Origin: Bacillota bacterium
Lineage (GTDB): Bacteria > Bacillota > SHA-98 > Ch115 > JABLXJ01
Assembly: GCA_013178125.1 (NCBI GenBank)
Contig: JABLXJ010000014.1
Coordinates: 1 to 64,000, forward strand
Length of the DNA stretch: 64,000 bases
Direction of reading: 5' to 3'
The position numbers and the translations under genes were made by a program. Below the pieces are notes generated by a model that saw only the letters and a list, made by a program, of their open reading frames with translations, was not told where the DNA came from and ran no database searches. Each line of letters begins with the position of its first letter. Within the stretch, counting starts at the first letter, position 1. Below are positions 1 through 8,766 of the stretch, one piece after another.

Positions 1-219
1 AACAACTAGGGAAGCCAACTCTGAATTGCTCATACACTAATGATACACTATGACGGCGGGAAAAGCCAGATCCAAATTTTGCAGCCAGTTGGAGCCAGAT
101 ATTGGTGGAACTTTGACGGAACCCTGGGTAGGGAGCGACCGCCCCGACCGCCCGCTGCCTTATTCCCGATGTCTGAAGAAAAGGGGCTTGCGGTGGCCCA
201 TATAGCCCCATTTGCGCCA

Positions 220-975
220 TCACGCCATCACGAGGCCACCGTCAACATTGATAGTCTGGCCTGTGATGTAGCTCGCCCCATCAGATGCCAAAAACACGAC
301 CGCGGGGGCTACCTCCTCAGGCTCCCCCAGCCGCCCCATCGGGGTCTCCACCATCCAGCGCCCGATGTTGGGTTCCACGCGGCCATCCAGGATCTCCGTC
401 TTTATCCTGCCCGGGGAGACGGAATTCACGGTTATACCATAGGGAGCGAGTTCCTTTGCGAGGGATTTTGTGAACCCGATCACCCCTGCCTTGGACGCCG
501 CATAATGGGCGTGGGCAACCGAGCCGCGCATCGCCGCCTGTGATGAGATGTTGATGATCCTCCCGGACCTGAGGCTTATCATGTGGGGGATTACAGCCTT
601 CGAGCAATTGAACACCCCCTTGAGATTGATATCGATGGTCTCGTTCCATTCCTCCTCGGTCATGTCCTGGACCCGGGCCGTGGTGAAAATCCCGGCATTG
701 TTGACGAGGATATCGATCCTACCGAACCGGGCCAGCACGTCATCTACCATGGCAGCGACTTCCCTGGCAGATTGCACCCTGGCGCAGACTACAAGGCCCT
801 CCACTCCCATATCTCTAATACAACTCAAAACCTCCTCAGCACGATCCCTGTGAGCAGCGTAATTTACAACGACACTGGCGCCTTCTCCTGCCAGCGCCAG
901 GCAAATCGCCCTCCCAATGCCCCTCGACCCGCCAGTTACAATCGCCACTTTGCCCGTAAGCCCTGTTGCGTTCAC
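220..975 (-). CDS. SDR-family NAD(P)-dependent oxidoreductase (FabG-like)
   Basis: This is a classical short-chain dehydrogenase/reductase that would oxidise or reduce a hydroxyl/keto group with NAD(P)H in the cytoplasm; the substrate is not evident. The N-terminal cofactor motif TGGSRGIG, the NNAG motif and the catalytic YxxxK (YAASK) are all present, and the C-terminus GQTINVDGG is typical. I place the start at the GTG at 975, giving 251 aa, the usual family length. A longer frame to 1017 would begin inside a palindrome. The GTG overlaps the stop of a short leader ORF (GTGA) that has a strong ribosome binding site, so translation may be coupled. It lies beside a decayed URO-D-like gene, and nothing in its surroundings shows the substrate. 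Confidence 0.85.
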   Translation of the reverse strand: MNATGLTGKVAIVTGGSRGIGRAICLALAGEGASVVVNYAAHRDRAEEVLSCIRDMGVEGLVVCARVQSAREVAAMVDDVLARFGRIDILVNNAGIFTTARVQDMTEEEWNETIDINLKGVFNCSKAVIPHMISLRSGRIINISSQAAMRGSVAHAHYAASKAGVIGFTKSLAKELAPYGITVNSVSPGRIKTEILDGRVEPNIGRWMVETPMGRLGEPEEVAPAVVFLASDGASYITGQTINVDGGLVMA

Positions 976-1028
976 AGAAACTCGGTGTAGGATGCCTCCC
1001 AATGAATTGGGAGGCATCCTACACCCAT
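972..1028 (-). CDS. Possible 18-codon leader ORF upstream of the SDR gene
   Basis: On the minus strand an AGGAGGAGG ribosome binding site stands just upstream of an ATG at 1028. The frame runs 18 codons ([18 protein letters not shown]) and its TGA overlaps the SDR start as GTGA. It is the only good ribosome binding site upstream of the SDR gene. Most of the leader lies inside the perfect inverted repeat at 984-1025, so ribosome movement could affect hairpin formation. It may be a real leader peptide, or the 5' remnant of a gene lost at the palindrome. There is no homology evidence either way. Confidence 0.35.
   Translation of the reverse strand: MGVGCLPIHWEASYTEFL
984..1025. repeat. Perfect 20-bp inverted repeat with 2-bp centre
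   Basis: The left arm (984-1003, beginning GGTGTAGGATGCCTCCCAA) is the exact reverse complement of the right arm (1006-1025), separated by the two bases GA. No T-run follows on either strand, so a simple terminator is unlikely. It covers the 5' end of the SDR transcript unit. It could be an operator, a translational attenuator hairpin or a mobile-element relic. Confidence 0.8.
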
Positions 1029-1113
1029 GCCCTCCTCCTGCTAGACTGTGGACTTCTCATGCTGCCAGCCATCAGCACGCTGCAATACCCTTCGGCCCCG
1101 CGCAGGTTGTTTT

Positions 1114-1295
1114 TTAGCCTTCCTCCAGCCACGCTTCAAAAACGGCCTCGATATTCTGCCGAGGATCCTTAACGCCCCACTCGCACTGGGCAATTACTCC
1201 CCCGCCTTTGCCATCCAAAGCCCGCCGCACCCTCCGCATCGCCTCTTTAATCTCTTACGGAATCCCAAAAGGAGAGAATATGCTGGCGATCTATC
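1114..1295 (-). pseudogene. C-terminal remnant of a URO-D-like (methyltransferase-type) gene
   Basis: Reading the minus strand from about 1295 to the stop at 1114-1116 gives a peptide containing SPFGIP, then an in-frame TAA, then EIKEAMRRVRRALDG, GKGGGVIAQCEWG and NIEAVFEAWLEEG. This matches the end of uroporphyrinogen-decarboxylase-superfamily proteins (SPFGIP, the GGG(Y/V)I strand, the final ENxxAxxEA helix). The in-frame stop and the missing N-terminal three quarters make it a relic. Three intact relatives occur elsewhere in the window (7531, 10973 and 29555). It marks the left edge of the AT-rich block. Confidence 0.6.
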
Positions 1296-1679
1296 TCTCC
1301 CTAGGTAGGTACTTTCGCGAGAGATTTTCTCTCGCCAATCGATCAATTCATCAAGAGCCGGGTGGAATTCGTTTTGTCGAGCAATATATATCAGCCTTCT
1401 CATTATTGCATCGTATGGCTTAATCATACTGCATATTACACGTAATTGCAACTACTATCCTTGCAAACCAGTCGCTTCCTAAACCTTAGAACTGGAAATT
1501 CGACCTCCTCCGAGACAATTTCTACCACCCAGAAAGGGTTTTTGGAGCTTACTCCTAGGATTATATCCTTCCTACATTAAATTAAGCTCCAACTTCGGGC
1601 GAGTGTGATATAGCTCGACGCTAAAGCCTGGCTTTCAAATCTCTTACAACGCAGCATTACCAAAGTGCTTTGATGTTTT
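1296..1679. other. Gap without a supported gene
   Basis: No complete ORF with a ribosome binding site or recognisable domain is visible. A short open minus-strand stretch (about 1440-1555) reads like ordinary protein but has no start or identifiable family, so it may be decayed coding sequence. Base composition shifts here from the GC-richer left end to the AT-rich block. Confidence 0.4.
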
Positions 1680-2555
1680 TCAAAGGGCCTTGAACTCAGG
1701 TATGGCTAGACTTGCGGCTTCAGGGTTGGAATTGGAAGCAAAATGCTGGTAGATGATCAAACGCTCGATACTCATGCATTCTACCTTTACTTTGTCGGCG
1801 GCGCATGCTGCGACGAAAAACTCATCGCCACCCAGATCTTCCCGCGTCATGAATATGGAGGCAGATTCAATCTGACTCGGCTCTTTGCCCGGTACCCATA
1901 CCCTACCGTGCCCACCAAGCACGATGGCACCAAAGGCCGCCTTTTCTTGAATCTCCCATGTATATGACGGGTTGATAACGGTTTTCTTTGCGCTATATAG
2001 GTCGGGATTAGTCTTTTCGCTAGCTTTACCGCATCGGTAGATGACGAAAGCTTGAGAGCCAGCGTCCTGCTCACGTACTTTTACCGGCGGCCGGAAGTAC
2101 TCTTGCCGAAAATTCTCTGTGTTGCCGGAATTCTTGCACCGTATCATGGAAAGCATATACTCGCAGACCTTTTCAAACCCGTCATCCCTGATGGTGACAG
2201 GTAAGTCCCTATCAATAAGGTCGGGCGGCATTACCATATCATTCACTCTGGATTCTGGGATACAGGTAACATCGGAATCCACTTGGAGTTCATAGGTTAC
2301 AAGCGAGCCTGGGGCATGCAACGTGCAAGGAGGCATGTACCAGCCGGTCCCCGGTACCAGATTAATCGTATTAGCCAGATCGGTTAGACGGTTATCTCCT
2401 CTAAAATAAGCTTTCAAATAGCCTAAGATCTGACTATCCGTATACGTGCGATCAACACCCATCGAAGTAGCAGGATAAGCGTTTCTATTCATGCCGGAAA
2501 ATCCCGCCGGTACGCTCGATTTCTTGCTCAATAAATTGCCTAATTTTCTTTTCAT
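1680..2555 (-). CDS. Cupin-fold protein of a carbohydrate cluster
   Basis: The 291-aa frame contains VPGTGWYMPPCTLHAPGSL followed by VTYELQVDSDV. This cupin signature resembles sugar-isomerase-like cupins near phosphomannose isomerase, where the HAPGS segment carries a metal-binding His. A second cupin half (GAIVLGGHGRVWVPG) lies near residues 210-225. I infer metal-dependent binding or isomerisation of a sugar. The N-terminus has no convincing ribosome binding site, and the first 50 residues look short of the family's usual start, so it may be 5'-truncated. It is the last gene of the AT-rich minus-strand block, after a 242-base gap (2556-2797) holding only short decayed-looking coding scraps. 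I do not recognise a precise enzyme. Confidence 0.6.
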   Translation of the reverse strand: MKRKLGNLLSKKSSVPAGFSGMNRNAYPATSMGVDRTYTDSQILGYLKAYFRGDNRLTDLANTINLVPGTGWYMPPCTLHAPGSLVTYELQVDSDVTCIPESRVNDMVMPPDLIDRDLPVTIRDDGFEKVCEYMLSMIRCKNSGNTENFRQEYFRPPVKVREQDAGSQAFVIYRCGKASEKTNPDLYSAKKTVINPSYTWEIQEKAAFGAIVLGGHGRVWVPGKEPSQIESASIFMTREDLGGDEFFVAACAADKVKVECMSIERLIIYQHFASNSNPEAASLAIPEFKAL

Positions 2556-2797
2556 CAGTCAATCTTTGAAAGGTTAAAGTTTTGTCGAGTAGACATATCG
2601 ATTTTGCTTCCTTTCTAAGCAGTTATCATTGAAAAAGTGCGTTTTCTCCGGCCGTAACTACATAATCTCCTCTTGGAGTTCTTATCGAAGCTGGTACTCC
2701 TCTCTAATGATGGAATGAAAGTCTCTTGCGCCATCTCTTAAGGTTAGTACCGTGGATGAAAACAGATATTCTTTATTTATAGCTATAACTGTTTCCT

Positions 2798-3058
2798 TTA
2801 CTTCCCACAGACTATCTCATCAGCATCTCCTAGAAGCGCAATGGGAGTACCTATTGGGACAGTCTCCCCCTCACTAACCAATATCTTTAGCAAAACGCCA
2901 GAGATGGGGGATTCTACCTCTAACGTACTCTTTTCCGTCTCCACCTCCAGGAGAATTTCGCCTTTTGAAACCCGCTCGCCGACTTGCTTTTTCCAACTGG
3001 CTATGGTCGCCTCTTCTGACATGTGTCCTAGCTTGGGCATTATAAATTCTACCGCCAT
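2798..3058 (-). CDS. Free-standing lipoyl (biotinyl/lipoyl) domain protein
   Basis: The 86-aa product is a single lipoyl domain: it begins MAVEFIMPKLGHMSEE, has the ETEKS hairpin with the likely lipoylated Lys43, and ends with the GxPIALLG strand. Such domains carry acyl groups in 2-oxoacid dehydrogenase complexes. Here it stands alone, without an E3-binding region or E2 acyltransferase domain, and no E2 or E3 is in the window. A GGGGGTTGGCA ribosome binding site favours the ATG at 3058 over an upstream frame. It follows the isomerase-like gene by 32 bases and lies 1.7 kb downstream of E1-beta/E1-alpha on the same strand. It should serve those E1 proteins, but how the acyl group leaves is unexplained. 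Confidence 0.85.
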   Translation of the reverse strand: MAVEFIMPKLGHMSEEATIASWKKQVGERVSKGEILLEVETEKSTLEVESPISGVLLKILVSEGETVPIGTPIALLGDADEIVCGK

Positions 3059-3090
3059 TGCCAACCCCCATTTGTTTTTTGATTTCAAGA

Positions 3091-4467
3091 CTATTTAACT
3101 ACTACCGGCTTGAAATCTAGAATCTCACATACTTCTACCAATTCTGCTATCCAATCACCATATACCATGTGCAAGTGGTTAGACCGAACTGCATCTATAA
3201 ACTCATTCCGATTACAAAGCAATTTTAGGAATGCATGTGGGCGCTCCCAGATGGTCTCCCTTAACCTCTCACGAGGCAGTTCAACAACCTCAACTGGTGC
3301 AATTAACATTTCATATTTTTCGGATTCCCGACTAAGCCGTGCAACAGTTGCATGACCAGGACGTGCTACGTGCTGCGGACATGTACCCCCATACCTCCAC
3401 TTAAATTCATGTACACCCTCTCGCTCCCAGTAAACATCTTTTTTACATTTAGCGAAATCGGTCGGTTGGGACCCACAGTTGCAAGTGGTGAGCACATTAT
3501 CCTTCAAATTGAACTCCGTCAGATCGGTGAACAACACGGGGCCATCGGCAAGCATCTTGAGAATTTGCATCGTTAACGCTCCATTCAGATCAGCCTCGCA
3601 AGCAAAGATAAATCGTTCCTTGGGACCTTGGTCATCTTCAGCATCCCCCATGATGGCGTGAGCTAGACAGAAAGTAGTATACAACCTAGGCAATTCAGGT
3701 AGGCATTTGACCGCAATGAAGTCATAACCTTTCTCGGCTGACAACTCCTTTAATGCCAAATATAGTTTGATCTGCTTTATAATCACATCCTCACTAGCCA
3801 CTAGTTTACCGAAGGTATCCTTCATCCATTGCAGAAAGGAAAAAGCACGACTATTGTCTATTGCCTCTGCACGATCAATCACTTCCATCTGCTCGAAAGA
3901 ATCAATCTCGGTGCCAAATTTTACCCTTACCTCATTAGGATCACATACGGCCGTCACCATCCCCATTGAACGTCCGCCACCAACACCCAGCACTTGGCCT
4001 CTTAAACCCTTCGCAGCACATGCGGCATTTAAAAGGCATTTAACCTTTTTTCGAGTCTCATCATCATCAAAGAGACCATAAACCAGATGAGCGTGGCACC
4101 CCAGTTCTGCCATAGCCCCTCGTGCGATAGCACCGCCAACCAGTCCACAGGTTCCAGGAGTTGCATCTCCCCAAATCACAACCGGGACATCTGCCTCTAA
4201 CGCAGCCGCCGCGGCACAATTAGCGTAGGTCCACGTGCCTACATAAATGACAAGTGCATTTATTCCTCGTGCCCGGAGGCTCCGTCCTGCCGACCTCATT
4301 TCTTCATAGGTTCGATGCAGGGGACCTTCATCCAACACATCAAACCCCATATCTTCCAAAGCGTTTTTTATTACATTATGCGTAACGGCAACTCTCTCTA
4401 ATACTTCCTTCGCCCACGTATTGTCAGGTGACATAGTTGAAATTAATCCTATTGTTCTATGGTTCAT
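3091..4467 (-). CDS. L-fucose/L-arabinose isomerase-family protein
   Basis: This 458-aa protein resembles the FucI/AraA isomerase fold: an N-terminal Rossmann-like part (GLISTMSPDNTWA, then LVIYVGTWTYANC), a middle substrate domain with VLGVGGGRSMGM, and a C-terminal part with FACEADLNGALTMQIL and HMVYGDWIAELVEVCE. Family members interconvert aldoses and ketoses using Mn2+ bound by Glu/Asp/His; the acidic residue in CEADLNGA is a likely ligand. A GGAGAGGG site 8 bases upstream supports the ATG at 4467. Its substrate is unknown. The lipoyl-domain gene follows after 32 bases and the E1 genes lie upstream across a 259-base gap containing a 27-codon orphan frame. The family is certain enough; fucose as the substrate is not claimed. 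Confidence 0.75.
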   Translation of the reverse strand: MNHRTIGLISTMSPDNTWAKEVLERVAVTHNVIKNALEDMGFDVLDEGPLHRTYEEMRSAGRSLRARGINALVIYVGTWTYANCAAAAALEADVPVVIWGDATPGTCGLVGGAIARGAMAELGCHAHLVYGLFDDDETRKKVKCLLNAACAAKGLRGQVLGVGGGRSMGMVTAVCDPNEVRVKFGTEIDSFEQMEVIDRAEAIDNSRAFSFLQWMKDTFGKLVASEDVIIKQIKLYLALKELSAEKGYDFIAVKCLPELPRLYTTFCLAHAIMGDAEDDQGPKERFIFACEADLNGALTMQILKMLADGPVLFTDLTEFNLKDNVLTTCNCGSQPTDFAKCKKDVYWEREGVHEFKWRYGGTCPQHVARPGHATVARLSRESEKYEMLIAPVEVVELPRERLRETIWERPHAFLKLLCNRNEFIDAVRSNHLHMVYGDWIAELVEVCEILDFKPVVVK

Positions 4468-4744
4468 AAAAAATGCCCTCTCCAATTCATCAAATTTGAT
4501 TTTACGGGTTTAATACTTGCCATACTCCCTACTGACTCCTAACCCAGCTCGATAACGACAACTTTGAAGCGGGGTTTTCCAAAAATAGCATTGATAGAAC
4601 CGGGAACAAAATCACCACCCATCTACAGCTAAGGCACACGCGCTTTACATTCTCACGAATAGTTTCCACCGGTCCGTACTAGGGGCGACCCCAAGTAATA
4701 CATATCTTTAATGCCCCGTTGTGTTATAACTAAAGACTAGCTAC

Positions 4745-5731
4745 CTACTCAAGGACCTCCCGAACACCTGCAATAATCCATTCATCATTTGGCACTACGG
4801 ATTTTTCGATCTTCCCGTATGGAATTCCCGTTCTCATACCACATATACGCTTTACCGGTTTCTTTAGATCGCCAGAACACTTTTCTGTTACCACTGTAGC
4901 TGCTTCAGAGCTCCAACCGCCCTCTGCCGGAGCCTCAGTCACCACGACGCAGTGTCTAGTCTTTGATACCGAATTTACGAGTGTCTCTTTATCCAGAGGC
5001 CACAGAGTCCTGGGATCCACAATTTCACAAGATATTCCTTCTTTGGCCAGCTTCTCTGCTGCTTCAAGGGCATGCAAAACCATCCAGGACGTAGCAATAA
5101 TTGTAACATCAGTCCCTTCACGCTTAATATCTGCTACTCCAATGGGTACCACATATTCATCTTCCGGCACATCACCTTTAGTAAAATAGAGGGATTTATG
5201 CTCGATAATTATAACAGGGTTATTATTTCTAATAGATGATTTCAGCAGCCCCTTCATATCATAGGGAGTCGATGGCATAACCACAATTAATCCTGGGACG
5301 TTAACAAACCAGTTCTCCAGACTCTGCGAATGTTGGGATGAATTGCGCATCCCTACCCCGCCTTGGGTCCGAAAAACCACCGGAACATTAACCGTCCCGC
5401 AGGAGAGTTGGTGATACTTACAAGCATGGTTTATAATCTGATCCATTGCAATGGTAATGAAATCTATATACATTATCTCAACAACCGGACGCATCCCCAT
5501 TACAGCACTTCCGACAGCACATCCTGCTATAGCCGCTTCAGAGATTGGCGCATCCTTAACGCGTTCGGGGCCGAATTCTTGCAACAACCCTTTCGTTGCC
5601 CCGAACAGATTTCCCCACCGACCTATATCTTCGCCGATTAAATAAACGGCCTCGTCACGTTTCATTTCTTCACGCAAGGCCTCACGTATCGCATCACAGT
5701 ATGTTATTCTTTTAACTTTACTCCCTGTCAT
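4745..5731 (-). CDS. 2-oxoacid/acetoin dehydrogenase E1 component, beta subunit
   Basis: The 328-aa protein has the transketolase-type pyrimidine-binding domain (ITYCDAIREALREEM, IGEDIGRWGNLFGATKGL, RVKDAPISEAAIAG, the QGGVGMRNSSQHSQS loop) and the C-terminal transketolase domain (VDPRTLWPLDKETL). With E1-alpha it should form a ThDP-dependent alpha2beta2 enzyme that decarboxylates a 2-oxo acid or cleaves an acyloin and passes the acyl group to a lipoyl domain. The start ATG overlaps the E1-alpha stop by 4 bases, showing translational coupling. AcoB/PdhB-like proteins are close in pattern. No E2 or E3 follows, unlike ordinary aco or pdh operons. Confidence 0.9.
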   Translation of the reverse strand: MTGSKVKRITYCDAIREALREEMKRDEAVYLIGEDIGRWGNLFGATKGLLQEFGPERVKDAPISEAAIAGCAVGSAVMGMRPVVEIMYIDFITIAMDQIINHACKYHQLSCGTVNVPVVFRTQGGVGMRNSSQHSQSLENWFVNVPGLIVVMPSTPYDMKGLLKSSIRNNNPVIIIEHKSLYFTKGDVPEDEYVVPIGVADIKREGTDVTIIATSWMVLHALEAAEKLAKEGISCEIVDPRTLWPLDKETLVNSVSKTRHCVVVTEAPAEGGWSSEAATVVTEKCSGDLKKPVKRICGMRTGIPYGKIEKSVVPNDEWIIAGVREVLE

Positions 5732-6705
5732 TTCAGCCGGCCTCCCTCAGCTAAAGGAATCATAACATGATCGGTTGCCTGTTCTACTGTTGGGAATGGC
5801 TGTTCTAATGCCCAAGCAAGGTCGGATTCAAGCTCCCTGACCACTTCCTGTTCCAATGCGATGAGAACGGACTCTTCAACCCCTTCCTCTAAGAGACGGG
5901 CCTTGCAACGGGCAATGGGGCATTTTTTCCGCCACCATTCTACCTCATCCCTCGTTCTATACGTATATTCCGGGTCACCACCGTAGTGTCCCCTCGTACG
6001 ATAGGTTATCGCCTCGATGAAGACTGGCCCATCTCCTGATCGAGCCGCGGTCACGCCCTTCTCAACAGCGGCCAGTACCTCTTCTACATCGTTTCCATCC
6101 ACCATCACGCCCTCGAGGCCATAGGACGCTGCACGTTTGGAGATCGGATAGACAGAGACGAACTCGCGTACCGGCATAGCCTCGCCATACTGGTTATTCT
6201 CGCATATATAGATCACAGGTAATTTCCAGATAGCAGCCAAGTTGAGGCCTTCATGGAACGAACCGGTATTAGAAGCACCGTCCCCAAAGAAACACACACA
6301 GATACGACCTTTCCCCTCGCGTTTCATAGCCATAGCGATCCCTGTTGCAATCGTAATGCCGCTGCCAACTATCGATCCGCAGAAAAAGTTGTTTGGGGTA
6401 TCAATCCACTGCATTGGACCACCAATACCCTGGCTGACTCCTCCCCGTCTTCCAAGCATCTCACAGAAAATCTGGCGAGGTGTGCTTCCTTTAGCTATAG
6501 AGTGACCTTGTGGACGGTGAGTCGAGATCACCGCGTCGTCGGGCCTAAGATTTGTACACACCCCTACGGCAACTGCCTCCTCTCCACTGTAGGGGTGGAA
6601 TCCATCCATAATTAAATCCTTCATTTTAAGATCAAGACACATTTCGTCAAAATGCCGAAGCACGAGCATCTGTCGATATAGCCCTAATAATTTGTCTCTA
6701 TCCAT
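5728..6705 (-). CDS. 2-oxoacid/acetoin dehydrogenase E1 component, alpha subunit
   Basis: The 325-aa protein carries the ThDP-Mg motif starting GDGASNTGSFHEG (residue 141) and ending CENN (about residue 171), plus the HRPQGHSIAKG loop near residue 63 that acetoin and pyruvate E1-alpha proteins use at the active site. With the beta subunit it should perform ThDP-dependent decarboxylation or acyloin cleavage. A perfect AAGGAGG lies 8 bases before the ATG. The upstream cyclase-family gene overlaps it by 8 bases, so the three genes are coupled. AcoA-like versus PdhA-like specificity cannot be settled by eye. Confidence 0.9.
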   Translation of the reverse strand: MDRDKLLGLYRQMLVLRHFDEMCLDLKMKDLIMDGFHPYSGEEAVAVGVCTNLRPDDAVISTHRPQGHSIAKGSTPRQIFCEMLGRRGGVSQGIGGPMQWIDTPNNFFCGSIVGSGITIATGIAMAMKREGKGRICVCFFGDGASNTGSFHEGLNLAAIWKLPVIYICENNQYGEAMPVREFVSVYPISKRAASYGLEGVMVDGNDVEEVLAAVEKGVTAARSGDGPVFIEAITYRTRGHYGGDPEYTYRTRDEVEWWRKKCPIARCKARLLEEGVEESVLIALEQEVVRELESDLAWALEQPFPTVEQATDHVMIPLAEGGRLK

Positions 6706-7378
6706 TGTTTAAACCTCCTTCTCGGATGGCCACAATGCGGACGGGGCATGCGTCAATCCCCTTGATCGGCAGTGGTAGGATAAAGACGGTTACTCGTTTA
6801 TCTCCAATAGCTGCAAGGTTTGTTGCCGACTCCACCATAGCGATATCATGTTTGAACATGTTCAAATGGTTCGGCTGGTAATCCGTACCGGGCACTTCGA
6901 AGCCCGCGGCGTCCGTCCCTATTATAGAAGGATTAAAGGAGATCAACCACTCCATCGCCTCGACTGTCAGGTATGGCTGCTCTGCCCAGCGCTCCGTCCG
7001 AAAGAACTTATCCATGTCGGTCCGAATAAAGATCATATCACCTTCCTGGATACGGTCAGCATGGGCTTGAACCTCCTCGAGTGTGATCGCTTCTCCATTT
7101 GCCTTATGGGAAAAATCAAGGACCACAGCCTCCCCAATAAGCCTTTCAACGGGATAATCGGCCGCATCAGCCCCTTCCTTCCAATGATGATACGGAAATT
7201 CAATATGCGTTCCCATATGGGACGACATGTTGATCTCACTCAGAACATACCAGATGTCGGGTCGGTGTTTAACATCTGGAAGCAATTCTGTTACATCAAA
7301 GGTGCGAGTCTCTAATTTGAAATTTTCTTTCTCTGGAATCATAGGATGGCTCAATTCAATAATGAAGTCTTTTCTCAT
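6698..7378 (-). CDS. Cyclase-family metal-dependent hydrolase (kynurenine-formamidase-like fold)
   Basis: The 226-aa product starts DFIIELSHPMIP and has the hallmark HMGTHIEFPYHHW, a variant of HxGTHxDxPxH in which Asp is replaced by Glu, followed by a VLDFSHKANGEAI strand. Members of this family (Pfam Cyclase) bind a divalent metal and hydrolyse amides, lactones or similar bonds. GAGGAG before the ATG at 7378 decides the start over an upstream frame. It overlaps E1-alpha by 8 bases, so it probably prepares the 2-oxo or cyclic substrate for the E1 enzyme or acts on its product; that is inference. Confidence 0.8.
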   Translation of the reverse strand: MRKDFIIELSHPMIPEKENFKLETRTFDVTELLPDVKHRPDIWYVLSEINMSSHMGTHIEFPYHHWKEGADAADYPVERLIGEAVVLDFSHKANGEAITLEEVQAHADRIQEGDMIFIRTDMDKFFRTERWAEQPYLTVEAMEWLISFNPSIIGTDAAGFEVPGTDYQPNHLNMFKHDIAMVESATNLAAIGDKRVTVFILPLPIKGIDACPVRIVAIREGGLNNG

Positions 7379-7530
7379 ATCAATTCTCCTCGCCTGCCTA
7401 CGTTTATTCCACAACTGAGATAGCACCGAGCATTTATGATTAACCTACGCGATACTGAGCGGGCCATTTAGCCGATGATTCTCCACTGTAAATCCCGAAA
7501 ATCAAACTCTATTGGTTCAAGATGTATGTC

Positions 7531-8685
7531 TCATTCTTTCCCTATTAGTTTCCACTTTTGTTCCAAGTAGTATAGATAGTTTTTCAGTGTTACATCAGGT
7601 GGAATTAGGTGATCCAAGTGGGGGATATATCCACCCTGTTCCAGCAATGGAGCAATTCTCTCCAGTTCTTTGTCAATCGCATCCTTACCGGAAATCAGTA
7701 CTCTCTTGTCAATGCCCCCTTGGAGTAAAACCTTCTTACCATATTTCTTACGTAACATAAACATATCTGTACCAGCAGCAACCTCACAGGGGAACATTAT
7801 GTTGATACCAGCATCCAACCACCCCGGCACAAGGTCATGAATGAGGCCGTCACAATCAACACTTTGTAAGCAACAACCGTGTTTTTCAAGTATAGCAGTC
7901 ACACGTTTATATAGTGGTACCATCAACTTTTCGAACGTGCGAGGACTGATTAAGGGTCCATAATTGAAACACATATCTTCCCACCAGCTAAAACGGTGAA
8001 TGGGTACATCGTCAGGCACCTGTTCCAGACTATTGAGAATAAGTTGGAGATGATGATCAAGCATCTCTTCTACAAGAGCAGGATCATCATAAAGAAGATA
8101 CGAAAGACCTTCCACCCCTAACCAGTTACGTAACTGCCCGTAAAAACCTGTTGCCGTGGATGTGACCTCGAATCCGGCAGCTGCAGCCTTACGTGCCTGA
8201 TCCCAAACTTTGGGATCAATCTTTCTAACTGGAGACTCGATGCGGAGACGCTTTTTAAATTCTCCCCAATCTAAGCGGTTTTTGACAGGATATTCGAGGT
8301 ATTGAGGGATACTCGCGAAACCACTTTTATGCTTGTACCAGCGGGCGATAGTACCATCTCTATCGCGTCGAACTTCAGTCTCTTCATCTTCCTCAAGTAC
8401 TACGATTTCATAGGGTGGGTCAATATCGGTGTAAACTGGAATATTAACTTTACCCTTATAATAACCCTCCACTAACTGGTCTAATCCAAAATAATCGGCA
8501 AAGATATTAGAAAACGCATCATCACCGATTGTGTCAACCAACTCTTGCGGAAACCCCTGTTTGACCCAAGCCTGGATTGTTTGTGGCCAGTAACCAAATT
8601 CAACATCAGGGACACGATCGATTTCCTTATAAGTGAAGGTCTTATATATACGGGTTTGAGGTTCAATGAATTGCTGTGTAACCAT
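7531..8685 (-). CDS. Uroporphyrinogen-decarboxylase-superfamily protein (methyltransferase-type)
   Basis: The 384-aa protein has the URO-D TIM-barrel layout, with VEEMLDHHLQLIL mid-protein, then ISPRTFEKLMVPLYKRV, KHGCCLQSVDCDG and VLLQGGIDKRVL. Heme URO-D and the corrinoid methyltransferases MtaA/MtbA share this fold. The HxCG zinc motif of the methyltransferases is here HGCCLQSVDCDG, so metal binding may differ. No corrinoid protein or methyltransferase partner is encoded nearby. Such genes are often found in carbohydrate clusters with unknown role. It sits between the cyclase and the glycosidase-like gene on the same strand, with a TGAGGG ribosome binding site. Confidence 0.75.
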   Translation of the reverse strand: MVTQQFIEPQTRIYKTFTYKEIDRVPDVEFGYWPQTIQAWVKQGFPQELVDTIGDDAFSNIFADYFGLDQLVEGYYKGKVNIPVYTDIDPPYEIVVLEEDEETEVRRDRDGTIARWYKHKSGFASIPQYLEYPVKNRLDWGEFKKRLRIESPVRKIDPKVWDQARKAAAAGFEVTSTATGFYGQLRNWLGVEGLSYLLYDDPALVEEMLDHHLQLILNSLEQVPDDVPIHRFSWWEDMCFNYGPLISPRTFEKLMVPLYKRVTAILEKHGCCLQSVDCDGLIHDLVPGWLDAGINIMFPCEVAAGTDMFMLRKKYGKKVLLQGGIDKRVLISGKDAIDKELERIAPLLEQGGYIPHLDHLIPPDVTLKNYLYYLEQKWKLIGKE

Positions 8686-8766
8686 ATTTATTCCCTCATT
8701 TTAGTATAAAGCCGTCTTCGTTATGCCCCTCACAGCGAAGGGTTGCATCGCCGGAGTATTGCCAAT

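Noticed and set aside
40-543. Plus-strand 167-aa frame
   Set aside because: It is the antisense shadow of the SDR gene and has no family-like sequence.
984-1025. Palindrome as a rho-independent terminator
   Set aside because: No T-run follows on either strand, and it sits at the 5' end of a gene.
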